Shown piece by piece: positions 25,366 through 34,308 of a stretch of 64,000 nucleotides of DNA (its first letter is position 1; each line of letters starts with the position of its first letter). Under the pieces are notes generated by a model. That model did no database searches, was not told where the DNA came from, and saw nothing but the letters and a program-made list of their open reading frames with translations. This stretch comes from Maricaulis sp039978735 (GTDB lineage: Bacteria; Pseudomonadota; Alphaproteobacteria; Caulobacterales; Maricaulaceae), in the NCBI RefSeq assembly GCF_039978735.1, contig NZ_JBDWAS010000035.1, positions 1 through 64,000 on the forward strand. Reading direction: 5' to 3'. Position numbers and translations under genes: made by a program.

Positions 25366-26994
25366 ATGAGCCGCCTCGTACGCGATGTGATGACTGATGC
25401 GCCGGTGGTTTCGCCGGACACTTCGGGTGAGTTCGTCTACGACCTGTTCTCCGATGACAAGGATCTGCTGGTCGTTGCCGTGGTGCAGAATGGCCAGCCG
25501 TTGGGCCTCGTCTCGCGCGACCGCTTTTTCGTGAAAATGGCCGACCGGCATGGCCGCGCGCTCTTCTCCAAACGCCCGGTCACCTTCCTCATGAACAAGG
25601 ATCCGCTGCTGGTCGAGGCCTCCACGCCCATCGCAGAACTCAACATGCTGATCGTGCGGGACCGCCCCTCGGCGCTGATGGAAGGCTTCCTGATCACCCG
25701 CAATGGTGACTATTGCGGCGTCGGCACCGCGCTGGACCTGTTCCGCGAAACCTCGCGGGAAAGCGCGGAGCGCAGCCACAAACTCTCCGCCCTGGCCGAA
25801 CAGCTCGGCCATGCGCGCATCGAGGCGCTGGCGGCCTCGAAGGCCAAGTCGGAATTCCTCGCCACGATGAGCCACGAGATCCGCACGCCGCTGAACGGTG
25901 TGCTCGGCGTCGCGCAATTGCTGATGTCGACCGAGCTGAACGACGAACAGTCCGAATTCGTGCGCGTGATCAATGACAGCGGCCAGATTCTCCTGCGCCT
26001 GCTGAACGATGTGCTCGACCTCTCCAAGATCGAGGCCGGCAAGATGGACCTCGACATCCAGGTCTTCGATCCCCATCGCATGGCCGCCGATGCCCGCACG
26101 CTCTGGCAGGCCCGCGCCCGGGAGAAGGCGATCGGCTTTTCCATCGAGGTGCAGGCTGGCAAGAACGACCGGTTCGAGGGCGATCCGGTGCGGCTGAAAC
26201 AAGTCCTGTTCAACCTGGTGAGCAATGCCATCAAGTTCACCGAGACCGGCTCGGTCGATGTGGAAATGGGCTTTCACGCCATCGGCAGGCGCCGTCATGT
26301 CATGCGGGTGGAGGTGCGCGATACGGGCTGCGGCGTGCCCGAGACCGCCCAGCCGAAACTCTTCTCCGCCTTCACCCAGGCCGACGCCGAGACCACGCGG
26401 GCCCATGGCGGGACCGGGCTGGGCCTGACGATCTGCAAGCGCCTCGTCGAGCTGATGGGCGGCACGATCGGCTTCCGCACCACGGCCGGCCAGGGCTCGA
26501 CCTTCTGGTTCGAAGTGCCTCTGAAGCGCGATATTGCCGAGCCGGCACCCGCCGCCGGCACGCCGGAGCCTGTCCGGGCCGCCGCGCCTGCGGGAGGTGT
26601 CCGCATTCTCGTCGCCGAGGACATTGCCGTGAACCGCGCGGTCGCCAGGGGCTTCCTGAACCTGCGCGGCTATGAAGCCGATTTCGTGGAGAACGGCGCT
26701 GCAGCGGTCGAGGCGGTCCAGGCGCAACACTACGATCTCGTGCTGATGGATATGGAAATGCCGGTGATGGACGGGCTGCAGGCGACTGCCGCCATCCGTG
26801 CGCTGACCGGCCCGGCCTGCCAGGTCCCGATTGTCGCCCTGACCGCAAACGCCCTGTCGAGCGCCCGGACACGCTGCCGCGAAGCCGGCATGAATGATGT
26901 GGTTACCAAGCCGATCAACCAGGCCGAGTTCTTTGGTGCCATCGATGCCTGCCTCAACGATCCGGCGAAGCAGCGGACCAGCGCTGCCGCCTGA
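25366..26994 (+). CDS. CBS-domain hybrid sensor histidine kinase
   Basis: Encodes 542 residues and appears cytoplasmic, with no membrane helix. A tandem CBS pair occupies about 1-125 (VRDVMTDAPVVSPDTSG; LFSKRPVTFLMNKDPLLVEAST), followed by a coiled coil. The HisKA domain has phospho-acceptor His170 in ATMSHEIRTPLNG. The HATPase domain follows, with NLVSNAIKF and GGTGLGLTICKRLVELMGG. The C-terminal receiver has D462 in VLMDMEMPVMDG. The CBS pair may sense adenine nucleotides or other ligands. No response regulator gene is adjacent. The ATG at 25366 follows GGGGGAAACGGG. Confidence 0.92.
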   Translation: MSRLVRDVMTDAPVVSPDTSGEFVYDLFSDDKDLLVVAVVQNGQPLGLVSRDRFFVKMADRHGRALFSKRPVTFLMNKDPLLVEASTPIAELNMLIVRDRPSALMEGFLITRNGDYCGVGTALDLFRETSRESAERSHKLSALAEQLGHARIEALAASKAKSEFLATMSHEIRTPLNGVLGVAQLLMSTELNDEQSEFVRVINDSGQILLRLLNDVLDLSKIEAGKMDLDIQVFDPHRMAADARTLWQARAREKAIGFSIEVQAGKNDRFEGDPVRLKQVLFNLVSNAIKFTETGSVDVEMGFHAIGRRRHVMRVEVRDTGCGVPETAQPKLFSAFTQADAETTRAHGGTGLGLTICKRLVELMGGTIGFRTTAGQGSTFWFEVPLKRDIAEPAPAAGTPEPVRAAAPAGGVRILVAEDIAVNRAVARGFLNLRGYEADFVENGAAAVEAVQAQHYDLVLMDMEMPVMDGLQATAAIRALTGPACQVPIVALTANALSSARTRCREAGMNDVVTKPINQAEFFGAIDACLNDPAKQRTSAAA

Positions 26995-27107
26995 TCCGGG
27001 TTGAAAGAGATGTCGCGCGGATGAAATAGGCTGCGCGATTTCGAAAACGCGCAGACGCTACCCCCCCGGCGCTGTCATGCATCGGCCTGCCAACCACGGA
27101 GGTCGAT

Positions 27108-27443
27108 ATGGCTTTTCTCCCCGGCGCCCTTTTTGCCGCCACCCTGCTGCTCTCCCCCGCAGCACCCCAGACCGACACCACCCAGGACCGGCTGGACCGG
27201 CTGCACCAGCGTGTGCTGACCGCGTGCCGGCATGAAAACCGCCACAGCGCCATGGCCGCGCGGGGTGTGCGATCCTGCGTTCGCGACACGCTCGACCGGG
27301 CTGTCGAAGCATCCGGCGATCGCTGTCTCCAGGCCCTGCATGCGGGCGCCGCGCTTCCCGCGACGCATGCAAGCTGCGATAACCGCTACCGGATTGCACA
27401 GCAGACCGGGCCGGCACGGGATGAGCACGATCGAGATTCTTGA
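27108..27443 (+). CDS. Small secreted Cys-containing protein, possibly UrcA-like
   Basis: Encodes 111 residues with a signal peptide (about 1-20, FLPGALFAATLLLSPAAP). The mature part reads RLDRLHQRVLTACRH, then AARGVRSCVRDTLDRAV, which resembles the UrcA pattern of a Cys after a paired-helix RI..AV..VC segment and a second Cys before LDRAV. CGGAGG lies 5 nt before the ATG at 27108. The C-terminal 23 nt overlap the start of the membrane-bound AraC regulator. The UrcA assignment is tentative. Confidence 0.55.
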   Translation: MAFLPGALFAATLLLSPAAPQTDTTQDRLDRLHQRVLTACRHENRHSAMAARGVRSCVRDTLDRAVEASGDRCLQALHAGAALPATHASCDNRYRIAQQTGPARDEHDRDS

Positions 27444-28473
27444 TATCCTGGCACGCGGCGGGACCTTCGCTCTCGCCGTGATGCTCGGCCTTCTCTTCCT
27501 GCGCGATGCCCGGCACAGCCTGGCGGCCCGCCTCGGCATCCTGTTCGCCACCGGCGTGGCCTGCTACGCGCTGCTCTCGTCCGACACGGTCGCCGCCGTG
27601 CTCGGCCCCTTCGATCCGGTGCTGAACGTTTTCGCCGTGCCCACCGGCGTGTTCTTCTGGTGGTTCGCCACAGCCCTGTTCGACACCGGCTTCCGCTGGC
27701 GGATGTGGCGCCTGCTGCCCATGCTGGCGGTGGTGCTGTGCGCGGCGGGCAATTTCCTGTCGCCCGGCGACAGCCTGTTCGCGATAATCTCCGCCAGCGG
27801 CTGGCAGATCATCAACATCTCGATGATGGGACACGCCGCCATTCTGGCCCTGCGCGACTGGGGGGACGACCTGATCGAGCCCCGGCGCAAATTCCGCATC
27901 GCCTTCGCGATCCTCGTCGCCCTTCTGGGCATTGCCATATCCGCGCTGGAATTGCGCTACGCCCGCGCCGGCTTTCCCGACTGGGTCTTCCCCGCGCACG
28001 GCTTCACGCTCTTCATCCTGGCCATGGGATTTACCGGCTGGCTGGTCGCCACGCCCACCGACCTGTTCGGCGCCCGGAACACGTACCGCCGCGGCACCGG
28101 CGCAGACGCACGGGACCTGTCACCGGAGAACCGCCCCCTCGCCCGCCGGCTGGAAGCCGCCATGGCCGAGGGGCTCTATCGCGAACCGGGTCTCACCGTC
28201 GGCTCGCTGGCCGAGCATCTGGGCACGCGCGAACACCGGTTGCGGCGGATCATCAACCGGGGGCTGGGCTACCGGAATTTCTCCGCCTTCCTTAACGCCC
28301 ACCGGCTGGAAGAGGCCAAGCGGCTGCTGGCCGACCCGGACCGCGCCCATGACCAGGTTCTCACCATCGCGCTCGATCTGGGCTATGGCTCGATCGCACC
28401 CTTCAACCGGGCTTTCCGCGCCGAGACCGGCACGACACCGACGGCTTTCCGCCGCGACGCGCTGAGCGGCTAG
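27421..28473 (+). CDS. AraC-family regulator with N-terminal multi-helix membrane domain
   Basis: Encodes 350 residues. Residues about 5-225 contain six or seven hydrophobic helices (GGTFALAVMLGLLFL, FAIISASGWQIINISMMGHAAIL, FAILVALLGIAISAL). The C-terminal part (about 240-345) is an AraC HTH ending LTIALDLGYGSIAPFNRAFRAETGTTPTAFRR. This class is a membrane-anchored one-component regulator that may sense an envelope or small-molecule signal. It overlaps the preceding small secreted-protein gene by 23 nt, so the two are likely coupled. A repeat array begins directly after the stop. Confidence 0.88.
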   Translation: MSTIEILDILARGGTFALAVMLGLLFLRDARHSLAARLGILFATGVACYALLSSDTVAAVLGPFDPVLNVFAVPTGVFFWWFATALFDTGFRWRMWRLLPMLAVVLCAAGNFLSPGDSLFAIISASGWQIINISMMGHAAILALRDWGDDLIEPRRKFRIAFAILVALLGIAISALELRYARAGFPDWVFPAHGFTLFILAMGFTGWLVATPTDLFGARNTYRRGTGADARDLSPENRPLARRLEAAMAEGLYREPGLTVGSLAEHLGTREHRLRRIINRGLGYRNFSAFLNAHRLEEAKRLLADPDRAHDQVLTIALDLGYGSIAPFNRAFRAETGTTPTAFRRDALSG

Positions 28474-28474
28474 A

Positions 28475-28703
28475 GCATTTTCAGCAAAAGTGGGCACCGG
28501 TTTTGCGGTTCGAAAATGCGACCACCAAGGACCTGAGCATTTTCAGCAGAAGTGGGCACCGGTTCTGCGGTTCGAAAATGCGACCACCAAGGACCCGGCA
28601 TTTTCAGCAGAAGTGGGCACCGGTTCTGCGGTTCGAAAATACGACCGCAAAGGACCTGAGCATTTTCAGCAGAAGTGGGCACCGGTTCTGCCGTGAAAAT
28701 TGC
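28475..28703 (-). repeat. Tandem array of four 45-nt nested-hairpin repeats (type B)
   Basis: Four units start at 28475, 28537, 28598 and 28660, with periods of 62, 61 and 62 bp. Unit 1 has inner stem GCAAAA/TTTTGC. Units 2 to 4 have GCAGAA/TTCTGC, so both sides of the stem changed together. Unit 3 has one outer-stem mismatch (GAAAATAC). Unit 4 is decayed on its far side. Linkers read GACCACCAAGGACCTGA or close variants. The array lies between the AraC regulator and a convergent small membrane-protein gene. Confidence 0.92.
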
Positions 28704-28704
28704 G

Positions 28705-28959
28705 CTAGAGATCCGGCTCGCTGTCCTTGAATACCTGGTGCGCGGCTTCGTCATAGCCATTGCGGCGCGAGATGATCAGGATGGCTGCCAGCCCGCCGCC
28801 GACAGCGACACTGACCACTGTGCCCAGGCCAAGGGCAATCCAGCCGTGAATGCCCATCGAGACCTCGGGCAGATTGCCCAGCCCCCAGACGATGAAGGCG
28901 AGGCAGAGCAGGATCGCGACGACCGCGACGGCGATGAGGGGGATGTTGGTTCTGTTCAT
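28705..28959 (-). CDS. Small two-helix membrane protein
   Basis: Encodes 84 residues. Two hydrophobic helices are predicted at about 7-27 and 39-64 (IPLIAVAVVAILLCLAFIVWGL; WIALGLGTVVSVAVGGGLAAILII), followed by a short charged tail. I do not recognise a family. The coding frame runs cleanly up to the edge of the repeat array, which abuts its stop codon. Confidence 0.6.
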   Translation of the reverse strand: MNRTNIPLIAVAVVAILLCLAFIVWGLGNLPEVSMGIHGWIALGLGTVVSVAVGGGLAAILIISRRNGYDEAAHQVFKDSEPDL

Positions 28960-29053
28960 GCGCCCTTCTACCTGTTCCTGAGACGCAGGACCATGGCGGG
29001 CCCGGCCCGCGTGACGCTTCGCCGCACCGCGCGAACCGGGCCGTCACCGGGGC

Positions 29054-29485
29054 TCAGTGCTGGGCGACCTGCATGCGATTCCACAGATTGATCATCGCGA
29101 TGAGCGCCGTCAGCGCGGCGATCTCGCGCGCCTCGAAGTGATGCGCCAGCTCTGCGCGCAAGGGTTCGATCTCTGCGGCCGGATCGATGATCGTCAGCGC
29201 CTCGGTCCAGGCGAAGGCCGCCTTTTCCCGTGCAGTGAAGTCGGACATGTGACGCCAGGCCACCAGACGGTCGAGACGCTCACTCGTTTCCCCGTCCTCG
29301 CGGGCCTCGCGCGTGTGCATCCTGACGCAGAAGGCACAGCCATTGATCTGCGAGGCGCGCAGCACGACGAGATGGCGCAGGGTCGGTTCGATCCCGGTCT
29401 CCACGATCGCCGTCTGGGCGGCGATGAAGGCGTTGAAGACGTCCGGCAGGTCGCGGTCGGCACGGATTTCGGTATGGGCAGTCAT
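29054..29485 (-). CDS. Carboxymuconolactone decarboxylase / AhpD-like protein
   Basis: Encodes 143 residues. The AhpD-type redox motif is C50-A-F-C53 with His57 in INGCAFCVRMHTRE. The rest fits the alkylhydroperoxidase-like core: LRHLVVLRASQ, RLDRLVAWRHMSDFTAREKAAFAWTEALT, and LTALIAMINLWNRM. Such proteins reduce peroxide-related thiols or remain of unknown function. The ATG at 29485 precedes this core; an upstream extension lacks conservation. Confidence 0.9.
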   Translation of the reverse strand: MTAHTEIRADRDLPDVFNAFIAAQTAIVETGIEPTLRHLVVLRASQINGCAFCVRMHTREAREDGETSERLDRLVAWRHMSDFTAREKAAFAWTEALTIIDPAAEIEPLRAELAHHFEAREIAALTALIAMINLWNRMQVAQH

Positions 29486-29694
29486 GTCAGTCTCCTGGGT
29501 TGGCGAAGCCGAAGCTTCAGAACCCAAGACGCATGACGGGCACGGCGTGTGACAGATGCGCTGCGGAATGTCGGGAAGAGTTGTCGCGCGTGTCGCGGAC
29601 ACGCCCGCCTTCGCTCAAGCTTCGGAGGACAAGCCTCTTCGCCCCAAGTGCGCGCTGCGGGTGGCTTGCCACCCGAAGCCCGCAGGGCGAAGGG

Positions 29695-29771
29695 TGGTGG
29701 CGAGGGAGAGACTTGAACTCTCGACCTCACGATTATGAGTCGTGCGCTCTAACCAGCTGAGCTACCTCGCC
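29695..29771 (-). tRNA. tRNA-Met (CAT anticodon), CCA encoded
   Basis: On the minus strand the acceptor arm is GGCGAGG/CCTCGCC, the D-arm contains AGCTCAGCTGGTTAGAGC, and the anticodon loop is CTCATAA within ACGACTCATAATCGT. The T-arm contains GAGAGTTCAAGTCTCTC. The discriminator A is followed by an encoded CCA. The anticodon fits elongator Met; a lysidine-type Ile tRNA is less likely but cannot be excluded by anticodon alone. Confidence 0.93.
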
Positions 29772-29866
29772 ACGAGGTCTGTCCCGTTCGGGAGAGGGAC
29801 GCCATATACGCGGCCCGCCCGCGGCTGGCAAGCCGCGAACGGGCCCCGATTTCAGTTGTACCTGCT

Positions 29867-31924
29867 TTACGCGGCACGCACCTCGTTGAGGAATTGCTCG
29901 ACCGCCGATTTCAGCGAGTCGGACTGGCGCGACACGGCCAGCGAAGCCTCGAGCACCTCGCCCGCGCTTTCGCCGGTTTCCGAGGTCGACTGGTCGACTT
30001 CCTGGATGTTGGAGAACACGTCGCGCGTGCCGTCGGCGGCTTCCTGGGCCGAGCGGGTGATCTCGCCCGCGGCCGCCCGCTGCTCTTCCATGGCAGCGGC
30101 AATGGCCGTCGCGATTTCCGACATTTCGTGGATCGTGCCGCCGATCGAGGACATCGCCTCGACCGCCTTGGCCGTCGCACCCTGGATGCCGGAGATGTGC
30201 TCGGAGATGTTCTGCGTCGCTGCACCGGTCTGGCTGGCCAGCGCCTTCACTTCCGACGCCACGACCGCGAAGCCCTTGCCGGCCTCGCCTGCGCGCGCCG
30301 CCTCGATGGTGGCGTTCAGGGCCAGGAGGTTGGTCTGCTCGGCAATGTCATTGATGAGGCTGACGATATTGTCGATCGACTTGGCTGCATCGTCGAGACG
30401 CTGCACGTCCTCATTGGTGCGCTCGACCTGGTCGACGGCGGAACCGGCGATCTCGGTGGAGCGGGCGATCTGCTGCGAGATCTCGCCAATGGAGGAGACC
30501 ATTTCCTCGGCCGCGGCGGCCACGGTCTGAACGTTCTGCGAGGCACCTTCGGAGGCCTGGGCCACGGCGGCGGACTTGCCGGTGGTGGCTGCAGCCGTCG
30601 AACTCATGGCGCGGGCGGCCGCTTCCATGCGGTGCGCCGCTTCGCCGACCTGGCTGAGCGCGTCCGACGAGGCCTGTTCGAAGGCCTGGATCAGGCTTTC
30701 CACGGCCGCCGAACGCTTCTCCTTCATGCGGCGTTCCTGCTCGGTTTCCGCTTCCAGACGGGCGCGTTCCTTGGCGTTCTGGCGGAACACATCCACCGAG
30801 CGCGCCATGTCGCCGATCTCGTCCTGGCCGGGCGTGAAGCCCAGATTGACGTCATTATCGCCTTCGGCCAGAGCGCGCATGGTGCGGGCCATCGCCGTCA
30901 GGCGCTTGAGCAGCGTGTTGTTGACGTAGAACCAGGCAATCGCGAGCGCCACCACGAGGCCGATTGCCGCAATGGAGATCAGCAGGATGCGGCCGGCAAT
31001 CACGGCACCGTTGGCAGCGTCGGTCGCGCCATCGACACGGCCGGCGACCTGTTGCTTGTAGCCCTCAACATTGGCCAGCAGCGTCTCGGCCGACAGGCGC
31101 GCCTCCTCGGCGACCACTTCGGCGGCGACAACGGCAGCGAGTTCCGCCTTGCGCAGTTCAAAAATTCCGGTGTCGCCCTCACCGAAGGCGATCAGGGTGT
31201 CGGCCTGGCCACGCATCACGTCGGATACGATCGGACCGAGAATGGCGAGGTTCACATCCAGTTCGCCGACGGCTTCGTCCCAGCGGTCGAACACCGCGTC
31301 GACATCCGGATTGGTCGAGGCAATATCGACCTCGGTGTACTGGATCATCATCTGGTTGGCCGCCAGCAGCGAACGAAGCAGGCTTTCGATGTCTGCGTCG
31401 GTGCTGGTGTCGAGGGCATTCTCGACGCTGGAGGCGAACTGGGCACGCGCCGCGCGGGCCTGCGCGGTGGCGTCATAGCGCTCGTCGCGGATCTGGAGCC
31501 GGCGATCCACAACCTCATTCATGCTCTCGACGAGATCGGAGAGATCGGCGACGGCTGTCGCCAGCGCCGCGGTTTCCGCCTCGCCGCCGATCGTCTGGAG
31601 ATCTTCCAGTTCGCCCGTCAGCTGCTCGCGGTAGTCGACGACGCGGTTGTAGTTGGCCAGGCGCGCATCCACCGTCGGGGACAGGGCAAAGCTGGAGAGT
31701 GCCTCGGACAGGGCCTGGCTGTCCTCGCTCAGCGAGTCGACGGCCTGGGTTTCCGGAATGGCACGCTCGGCAATCTGCTGCACGGCGTAGTTCGCCGAAT
31801 TGAAGCCGGTCACGCCGACCACCGCCGCGATCAGCGTCATGGCCGATGTCAGACCGAATGCAGCCAGGAGCCGGACCCGGATACTCGAGGTCTTGCCGAG
31901 AAACTTGGCGAACACAGAATTCAT
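29867..31924 (-). CDS. Methyl-accepting chemotaxis protein
   Basis: Encodes 685 residues. Membrane helices are at about 19-41 and 310-334, enclosing a periplasmic helical sensor of about 270 residues, the long helical-bundle type. A HAMP domain follows (about 335-387, LKRLTAMARTMRALAEGDNDV). The signalling tip is EQTNLLALNATIEAARAGEAGKGFAVVASEVKALA near residue 545. No C-terminal CheR/CheB docking pentapeptide is visible. The ligand is unknown. It fits the motility genes in the window, though no che genes are nearby. Confidence 0.95.
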   Translation of the reverse strand: MNSVFAKFLGKTSSIRVRLLAAFGLTSAMTLIAAVVGVTGFNSANYAVQQIAERAIPETQAVDSLSEDSQALSEALSSFALSPTVDARLANYNRVVDYREQLTGELEDLQTIGGEAETAALATAVADLSDLVESMNEVVDRRLQIRDERYDATAQARAARAQFASSVENALDTSTDADIESLLRSLLAANQMMIQYTEVDIASTNPDVDAVFDRWDEAVGELDVNLAILGPIVSDVMRGQADTLIAFGEGDTGIFELRKAELAAVVAAEVVAEEARLSAETLLANVEGYKQQVAGRVDGATDAANGAVIAGRILLISIAAIGLVVALAIAWFYVNNTLLKRLTAMARTMRALAEGDNDVNLGFTPGQDEIGDMARSVDVFRQNAKERARLEAETEQERRMKEKRSAAVESLIQAFEQASSDALSQVGEAAHRMEAAARAMSSTAAATTGKSAAVAQASEGASQNVQTVAAAAEEMVSSIGEISQQIARSTEIAGSAVDQVERTNEDVQRLDDAAKSIDNIVSLINDIAEQTNLLALNATIEAARAGEAGKGFAVVASEVKALASQTGAATQNISEHISGIQGATAKAVEAMSSIGGTIHEMSEIATAIAAAMEEQRAAAGEITRSAQEAADGTRDVFSNIQEVDQSTSETGESAGEVLEASLAVSRQSDSLKSAVEQFLNEVRAA

Positions 31925-32054
31925 TGGATGGCCCCTTACGGTTAATGCCCCCGATAAAAAGATACGGCGACGCTACCGCGCCGCCGTAAATGAATTCTTA
32001 TTCTTGTGAGCGCTTTCCGGTTCTATCGCCGGATGGCGCGGTATTTCTTTATGT

Positions 32055-32390
32055 TCAACCGCCGAGGTTGAAGTCGAAGCGCTGCTGGACGCCTTCGGAC
32101 GCACTCGCGGCCGGCGCGTAGGCCCAGCCTTCGATGGCGCGCAGAACGGCGCGGTCGAACACGCCTTCCGGGCTCGCTTCGACGACCGTGGCGTTCTCGA
32201 CGACGCCTTCGGCCGAAACCGTGTATTCGACAACCGCATAGCCCTCGATCCCGCGGCGTTCGGCACCACGCGGATATTCCGGTGCCTCGACCTGGGTGCG
32301 CTCGCGATCGTCCTGTGCCAGTGCCGGAGCCGCCGTGAAAGCCATCGCCGTCATTGCCGCCGCCAGAAGCATGGTTCCCGTCTTGTTCAT
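32055..32390 (-). CDS. Periplasmic TonB C-terminal-domain protein
   Basis: Encodes 111 residues. A signal peptide (about 1-25, ending APALAQ) replaces the TonB membrane anchor, so the product is probably free in the periplasm. The rest is a TonB_C domain: PEYPRGAERRGIEGYAVVEYTVSAEGVVENATVVEASPEGVFDRAVLRAIEGWAYAPA in consecutive blocks. The ATG at 32390 has AAGGG 7 nt upstream; ATGs at 32396 and 32405 are alternatives. No ExbB/ExbD is nearby, so a classical energy-transducing role is unlikely. Confidence 0.85.
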   Translation of the reverse strand: MNKTGTMLLAAAMTAMAFTAAPALAQDDRERTQVEAPEYPRGAERRGIEGYAVVEYTVSAEGVVENATVVEASPEGVFDRAVLRAIEGWAYAPAASASEGVQQRFDFNLGG

Positions 32391-32719
32391 CGACATACCC
32401 TTCATCCAGTTCTTGGTTCGAGGCGCTGCCCGGGATCATCCCCGTGTTCGAACGCCCATTGAATTCGTGCGGACCCGTTCTGTCCGACGGGATGCAGAAT
32501 GACCGAAACCGGTTGCCAAACGCTTAAGTGCGATTCGATTTTTCGAGCGGTTGTGGAATTTTTTTATCTCGTAAGTTCAAAAGTTTAGCCGTTTTAAATT
32601 TGAAGACTTGGTTACTTGTGCCAAAACGCGACATGCCTTCGCCGGATTCTTCGTAAACATCGGATTAACCGCAAAAAAACAATTCGATCCTTCCTGGCCG
32701 CCTCAACCGGACCCCTCGC
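32391..32719. other. AT-rich divergent intergenic region
   Basis: This 329-nt gap separates divergent TonB-domain and Ldh2 genes. Positions about 32520-32680 are markedly A/T-rich for this genome, with runs such as ATTTTTTTATC and GTTTTAAATTTG, consistent with promoters for one or both genes. I see no convincing coding frame or hairpin repeat. Confidence 0.4.
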
Positions 32720-33787
32720 ATGACCCCCACCGACCGCCGCATCGATGCCGACACGCTGACCGGATTTCTGGCGGCCGTACTGACCGCGGCCGGAGCCCGC
32801 AAACCCGACGCCGATTGCGTCGCGGCCCATCTGGCCGATGCCAATCTGAAGGGCCATGACAGTCATGGCGCCGGCCTGCTGCCGGTCTATGTCCACCATA
32901 TCCGCAAGGGGCTGGTCGATACCGAAGCCAGCCCCGCCACGCTGACCGACACCGCGGTTCTGCTGCGTACCGACGGTCATGGCGGATGGGGCGCGCCGGC
33001 CGGTTTCGATCTGATCGAGCAGGCCGGACAGAAGGCGAAGGCCGGCGGGCTGGCAGCGGCCACACTTGGCAATGTGCATCATCTCGGCCGTATCGGCGCC
33101 TATGGCGAGCGCGCGGCCACAGCCGGGCTCGCCTCAATCCACTTCGTCAGCGTCGGCGATCATGCACCGCTGGTCGCCCCCTTCCGTGGCTCCGACGCCC
33201 GTTTCGGCACCAACCCGGTCTGCATCGCCTTCCCGGCGACCGAGAACCGTCCTGCCTTCGTGCTGGACATGGCGACGAGCCGGATCGCGCTGGGCAAGGT
33301 CCGGGTCGCGGCCAACAAGGGTGTCGCACTGGCCCAGGGCAATCTTCTGGACGAGAAAGGGCGGCCCACGACCGATCCCAGCGGCATGGCCGGCTTCGAG
33401 CTGAAGGGTGCGCTGACACCGATGGGCCGCCACAAGGGATACGGGCTGGCCTTTGCCTGCGAGATCCTGGGCGGCGTGCTGTCGGGTGCGGGTACGATCC
33501 AGCCGGGGCGCGCGCGGCGCGGCGGGCTGCAGAACGGCCTGTTTTCCATCCTGATCGACCCGGCCGCTTTCGGCGACCCGGCCTGGATGGAGGCGGAGAT
33601 CGAGGCGTTGGCCGATTATGTCCTCGCCTCGCCGCCGATGGATTGGGACAGCCCGGTTCTCTATCCCGGCGATCCCGAGCGCGCTGCCGAGGGCAAGCGC
33701 CGGCGCGAAGGCATCCCCATGGACGACACCACGATTGCCCAGTTGAACAAGTCGGCCGAGATCGCCGGCTGCCCGGAGCGGCTCTAG
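32720..33787 (+). CDS. Ldh2/MdhC-family NAD(P)-dependent dehydrogenase
   Basis: Encodes 355 residues. The fold is the malate/L-lactate dehydrogenase type unrelated to classical LDH: ADANLKGHDSHGAGLLPVYV, TLGNVHHLGRIGAYGERAA, FGTNPVCIAFPA, LDMATSRIALGKVRVAANKG and GHKGYGLAF-like RHKGYGLAFACEILGG. Members act on malate, sulfolactate, ureidoglycolate or cyclic imino acids, so the substrate cannot be fixed from sequence. It stands alone, divergent from the TonB-domain gene. Confidence 0.88.
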   Translation: MTPTDRRIDADTLTGFLAAVLTAAGARKPDADCVAAHLADANLKGHDSHGAGLLPVYVHHIRKGLVDTEASPATLTDTAVLLRTDGHGGWGAPAGFDLIEQAGQKAKAGGLAAATLGNVHHLGRIGAYGERAATAGLASIHFVSVGDHAPLVAPFRGSDARFGTNPVCIAFPATENRPAFVLDMATSRIALGKVRVAANKGVALAQGNLLDEKGRPTTDPSGMAGFELKGALTPMGRHKGYGLAFACEILGGVLSGAGTIQPGRARRGGLQNGLFSILIDPAAFGDPAWMEAEIEALADYVLASPPMDWDSPVLYPGDPERAAEGKRRREGIPMDDTTIAQLNKSAEIAGCPERL

Positions 33788-33833
33788 GGCAAATGCTCCT
33801 CCGCGCCCTGCAAGGCGCGAAGGAGCTTGCCGG

Positions 33834-34259
33834 TCAGGCCAGGCTCAGCCGGACATCAACATTATTGCGGGTGGCGTTGGAATAGGGGCAGACCTGATGT
33901 GCGGCGTCGATCAGCGCCTGCGCCGTGTCGCGCTCCAGGCCCGGAAGACTGACCTTGAGATCGATATCGAGGCCGAACCCGCCCTCATCGCGCGGCCCGA
34001 TGCCGACCGTCGTCTCGACCGTCGCGTCGGCGGGAACCTTCGTACCGACCTTGCCGGCCACGGCTTTCATGGCGCCGATGAAACAGGCCGAATAGCCCGC
34101 CGCAAACAATTGCTCCGGATTGGTGCCCTCACCGCCCGCACCGCCGAGCTCCTTCGGCGTCGCCAGCTTGAACTTCAGCGTCCCGTCGAGGGTTTCCGCC
34201 GTACCGTCGCGGCCGCCGGTGGCCCGGGCCGTGGTCTTGTATGCAACCTTTACAGACAT
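33834..34259 (-). CDS. ohr: Organic hydroperoxide resistance protein
   Basis: Encodes 141 residues. The reactive Cys59 lies in FAAGYSACFIGAMK and the resolving Cys124 in DAAHQVCPYSNATR, the Ohr signature within the OsmC superfamily. It reduces organic and fatty-acid hydroperoxides using lipoyl-dependent thiols. Divergent ohrR lies 155 nt away, with two operator-like repeats between, so peroxide control by OhrR is likely. Confidence 0.96.
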   Translation of the reverse strand: MSVKVAYKTTARATGGRDGTAETLDGTLKFKLATPKELGGAGGEGTNPEQLFAAGYSACFIGAMKAVAGKVGTKVPADATVETTVGIGPRDEGGFGLDIDLKVSLPGLERDTAQALIDAAHQVCPYSNATRNNVDVRLSLA

Positions 34260-34308
34260 TGTGCGTCCTTCCTGATGAGCGGCCTCGCGGCCAGATAACT
34301 TTTACGCG

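Noticed and set aside
28474..28707. Tandem repeats that could suggest a CRISPR array
   Set aside because: The units are 45-nt hairpins with near-identical 16-17-nt linkers, not conserved repeats with unique spacers, and no cas genes are present.
29811..29845. Hairpin between tRNA-Met and the chemoreceptor as a terminator
   Set aside because: GC-rich arms are present but no T-tract follows on either strand, so intrinsic termination is not supported.
32055..32390. TonB-domain protein as a classical TonB
   Set aside because: It has a cleavable signal peptide with no membrane anchor and no Pro-rich linker, and no ExbBD genes are adjacent.
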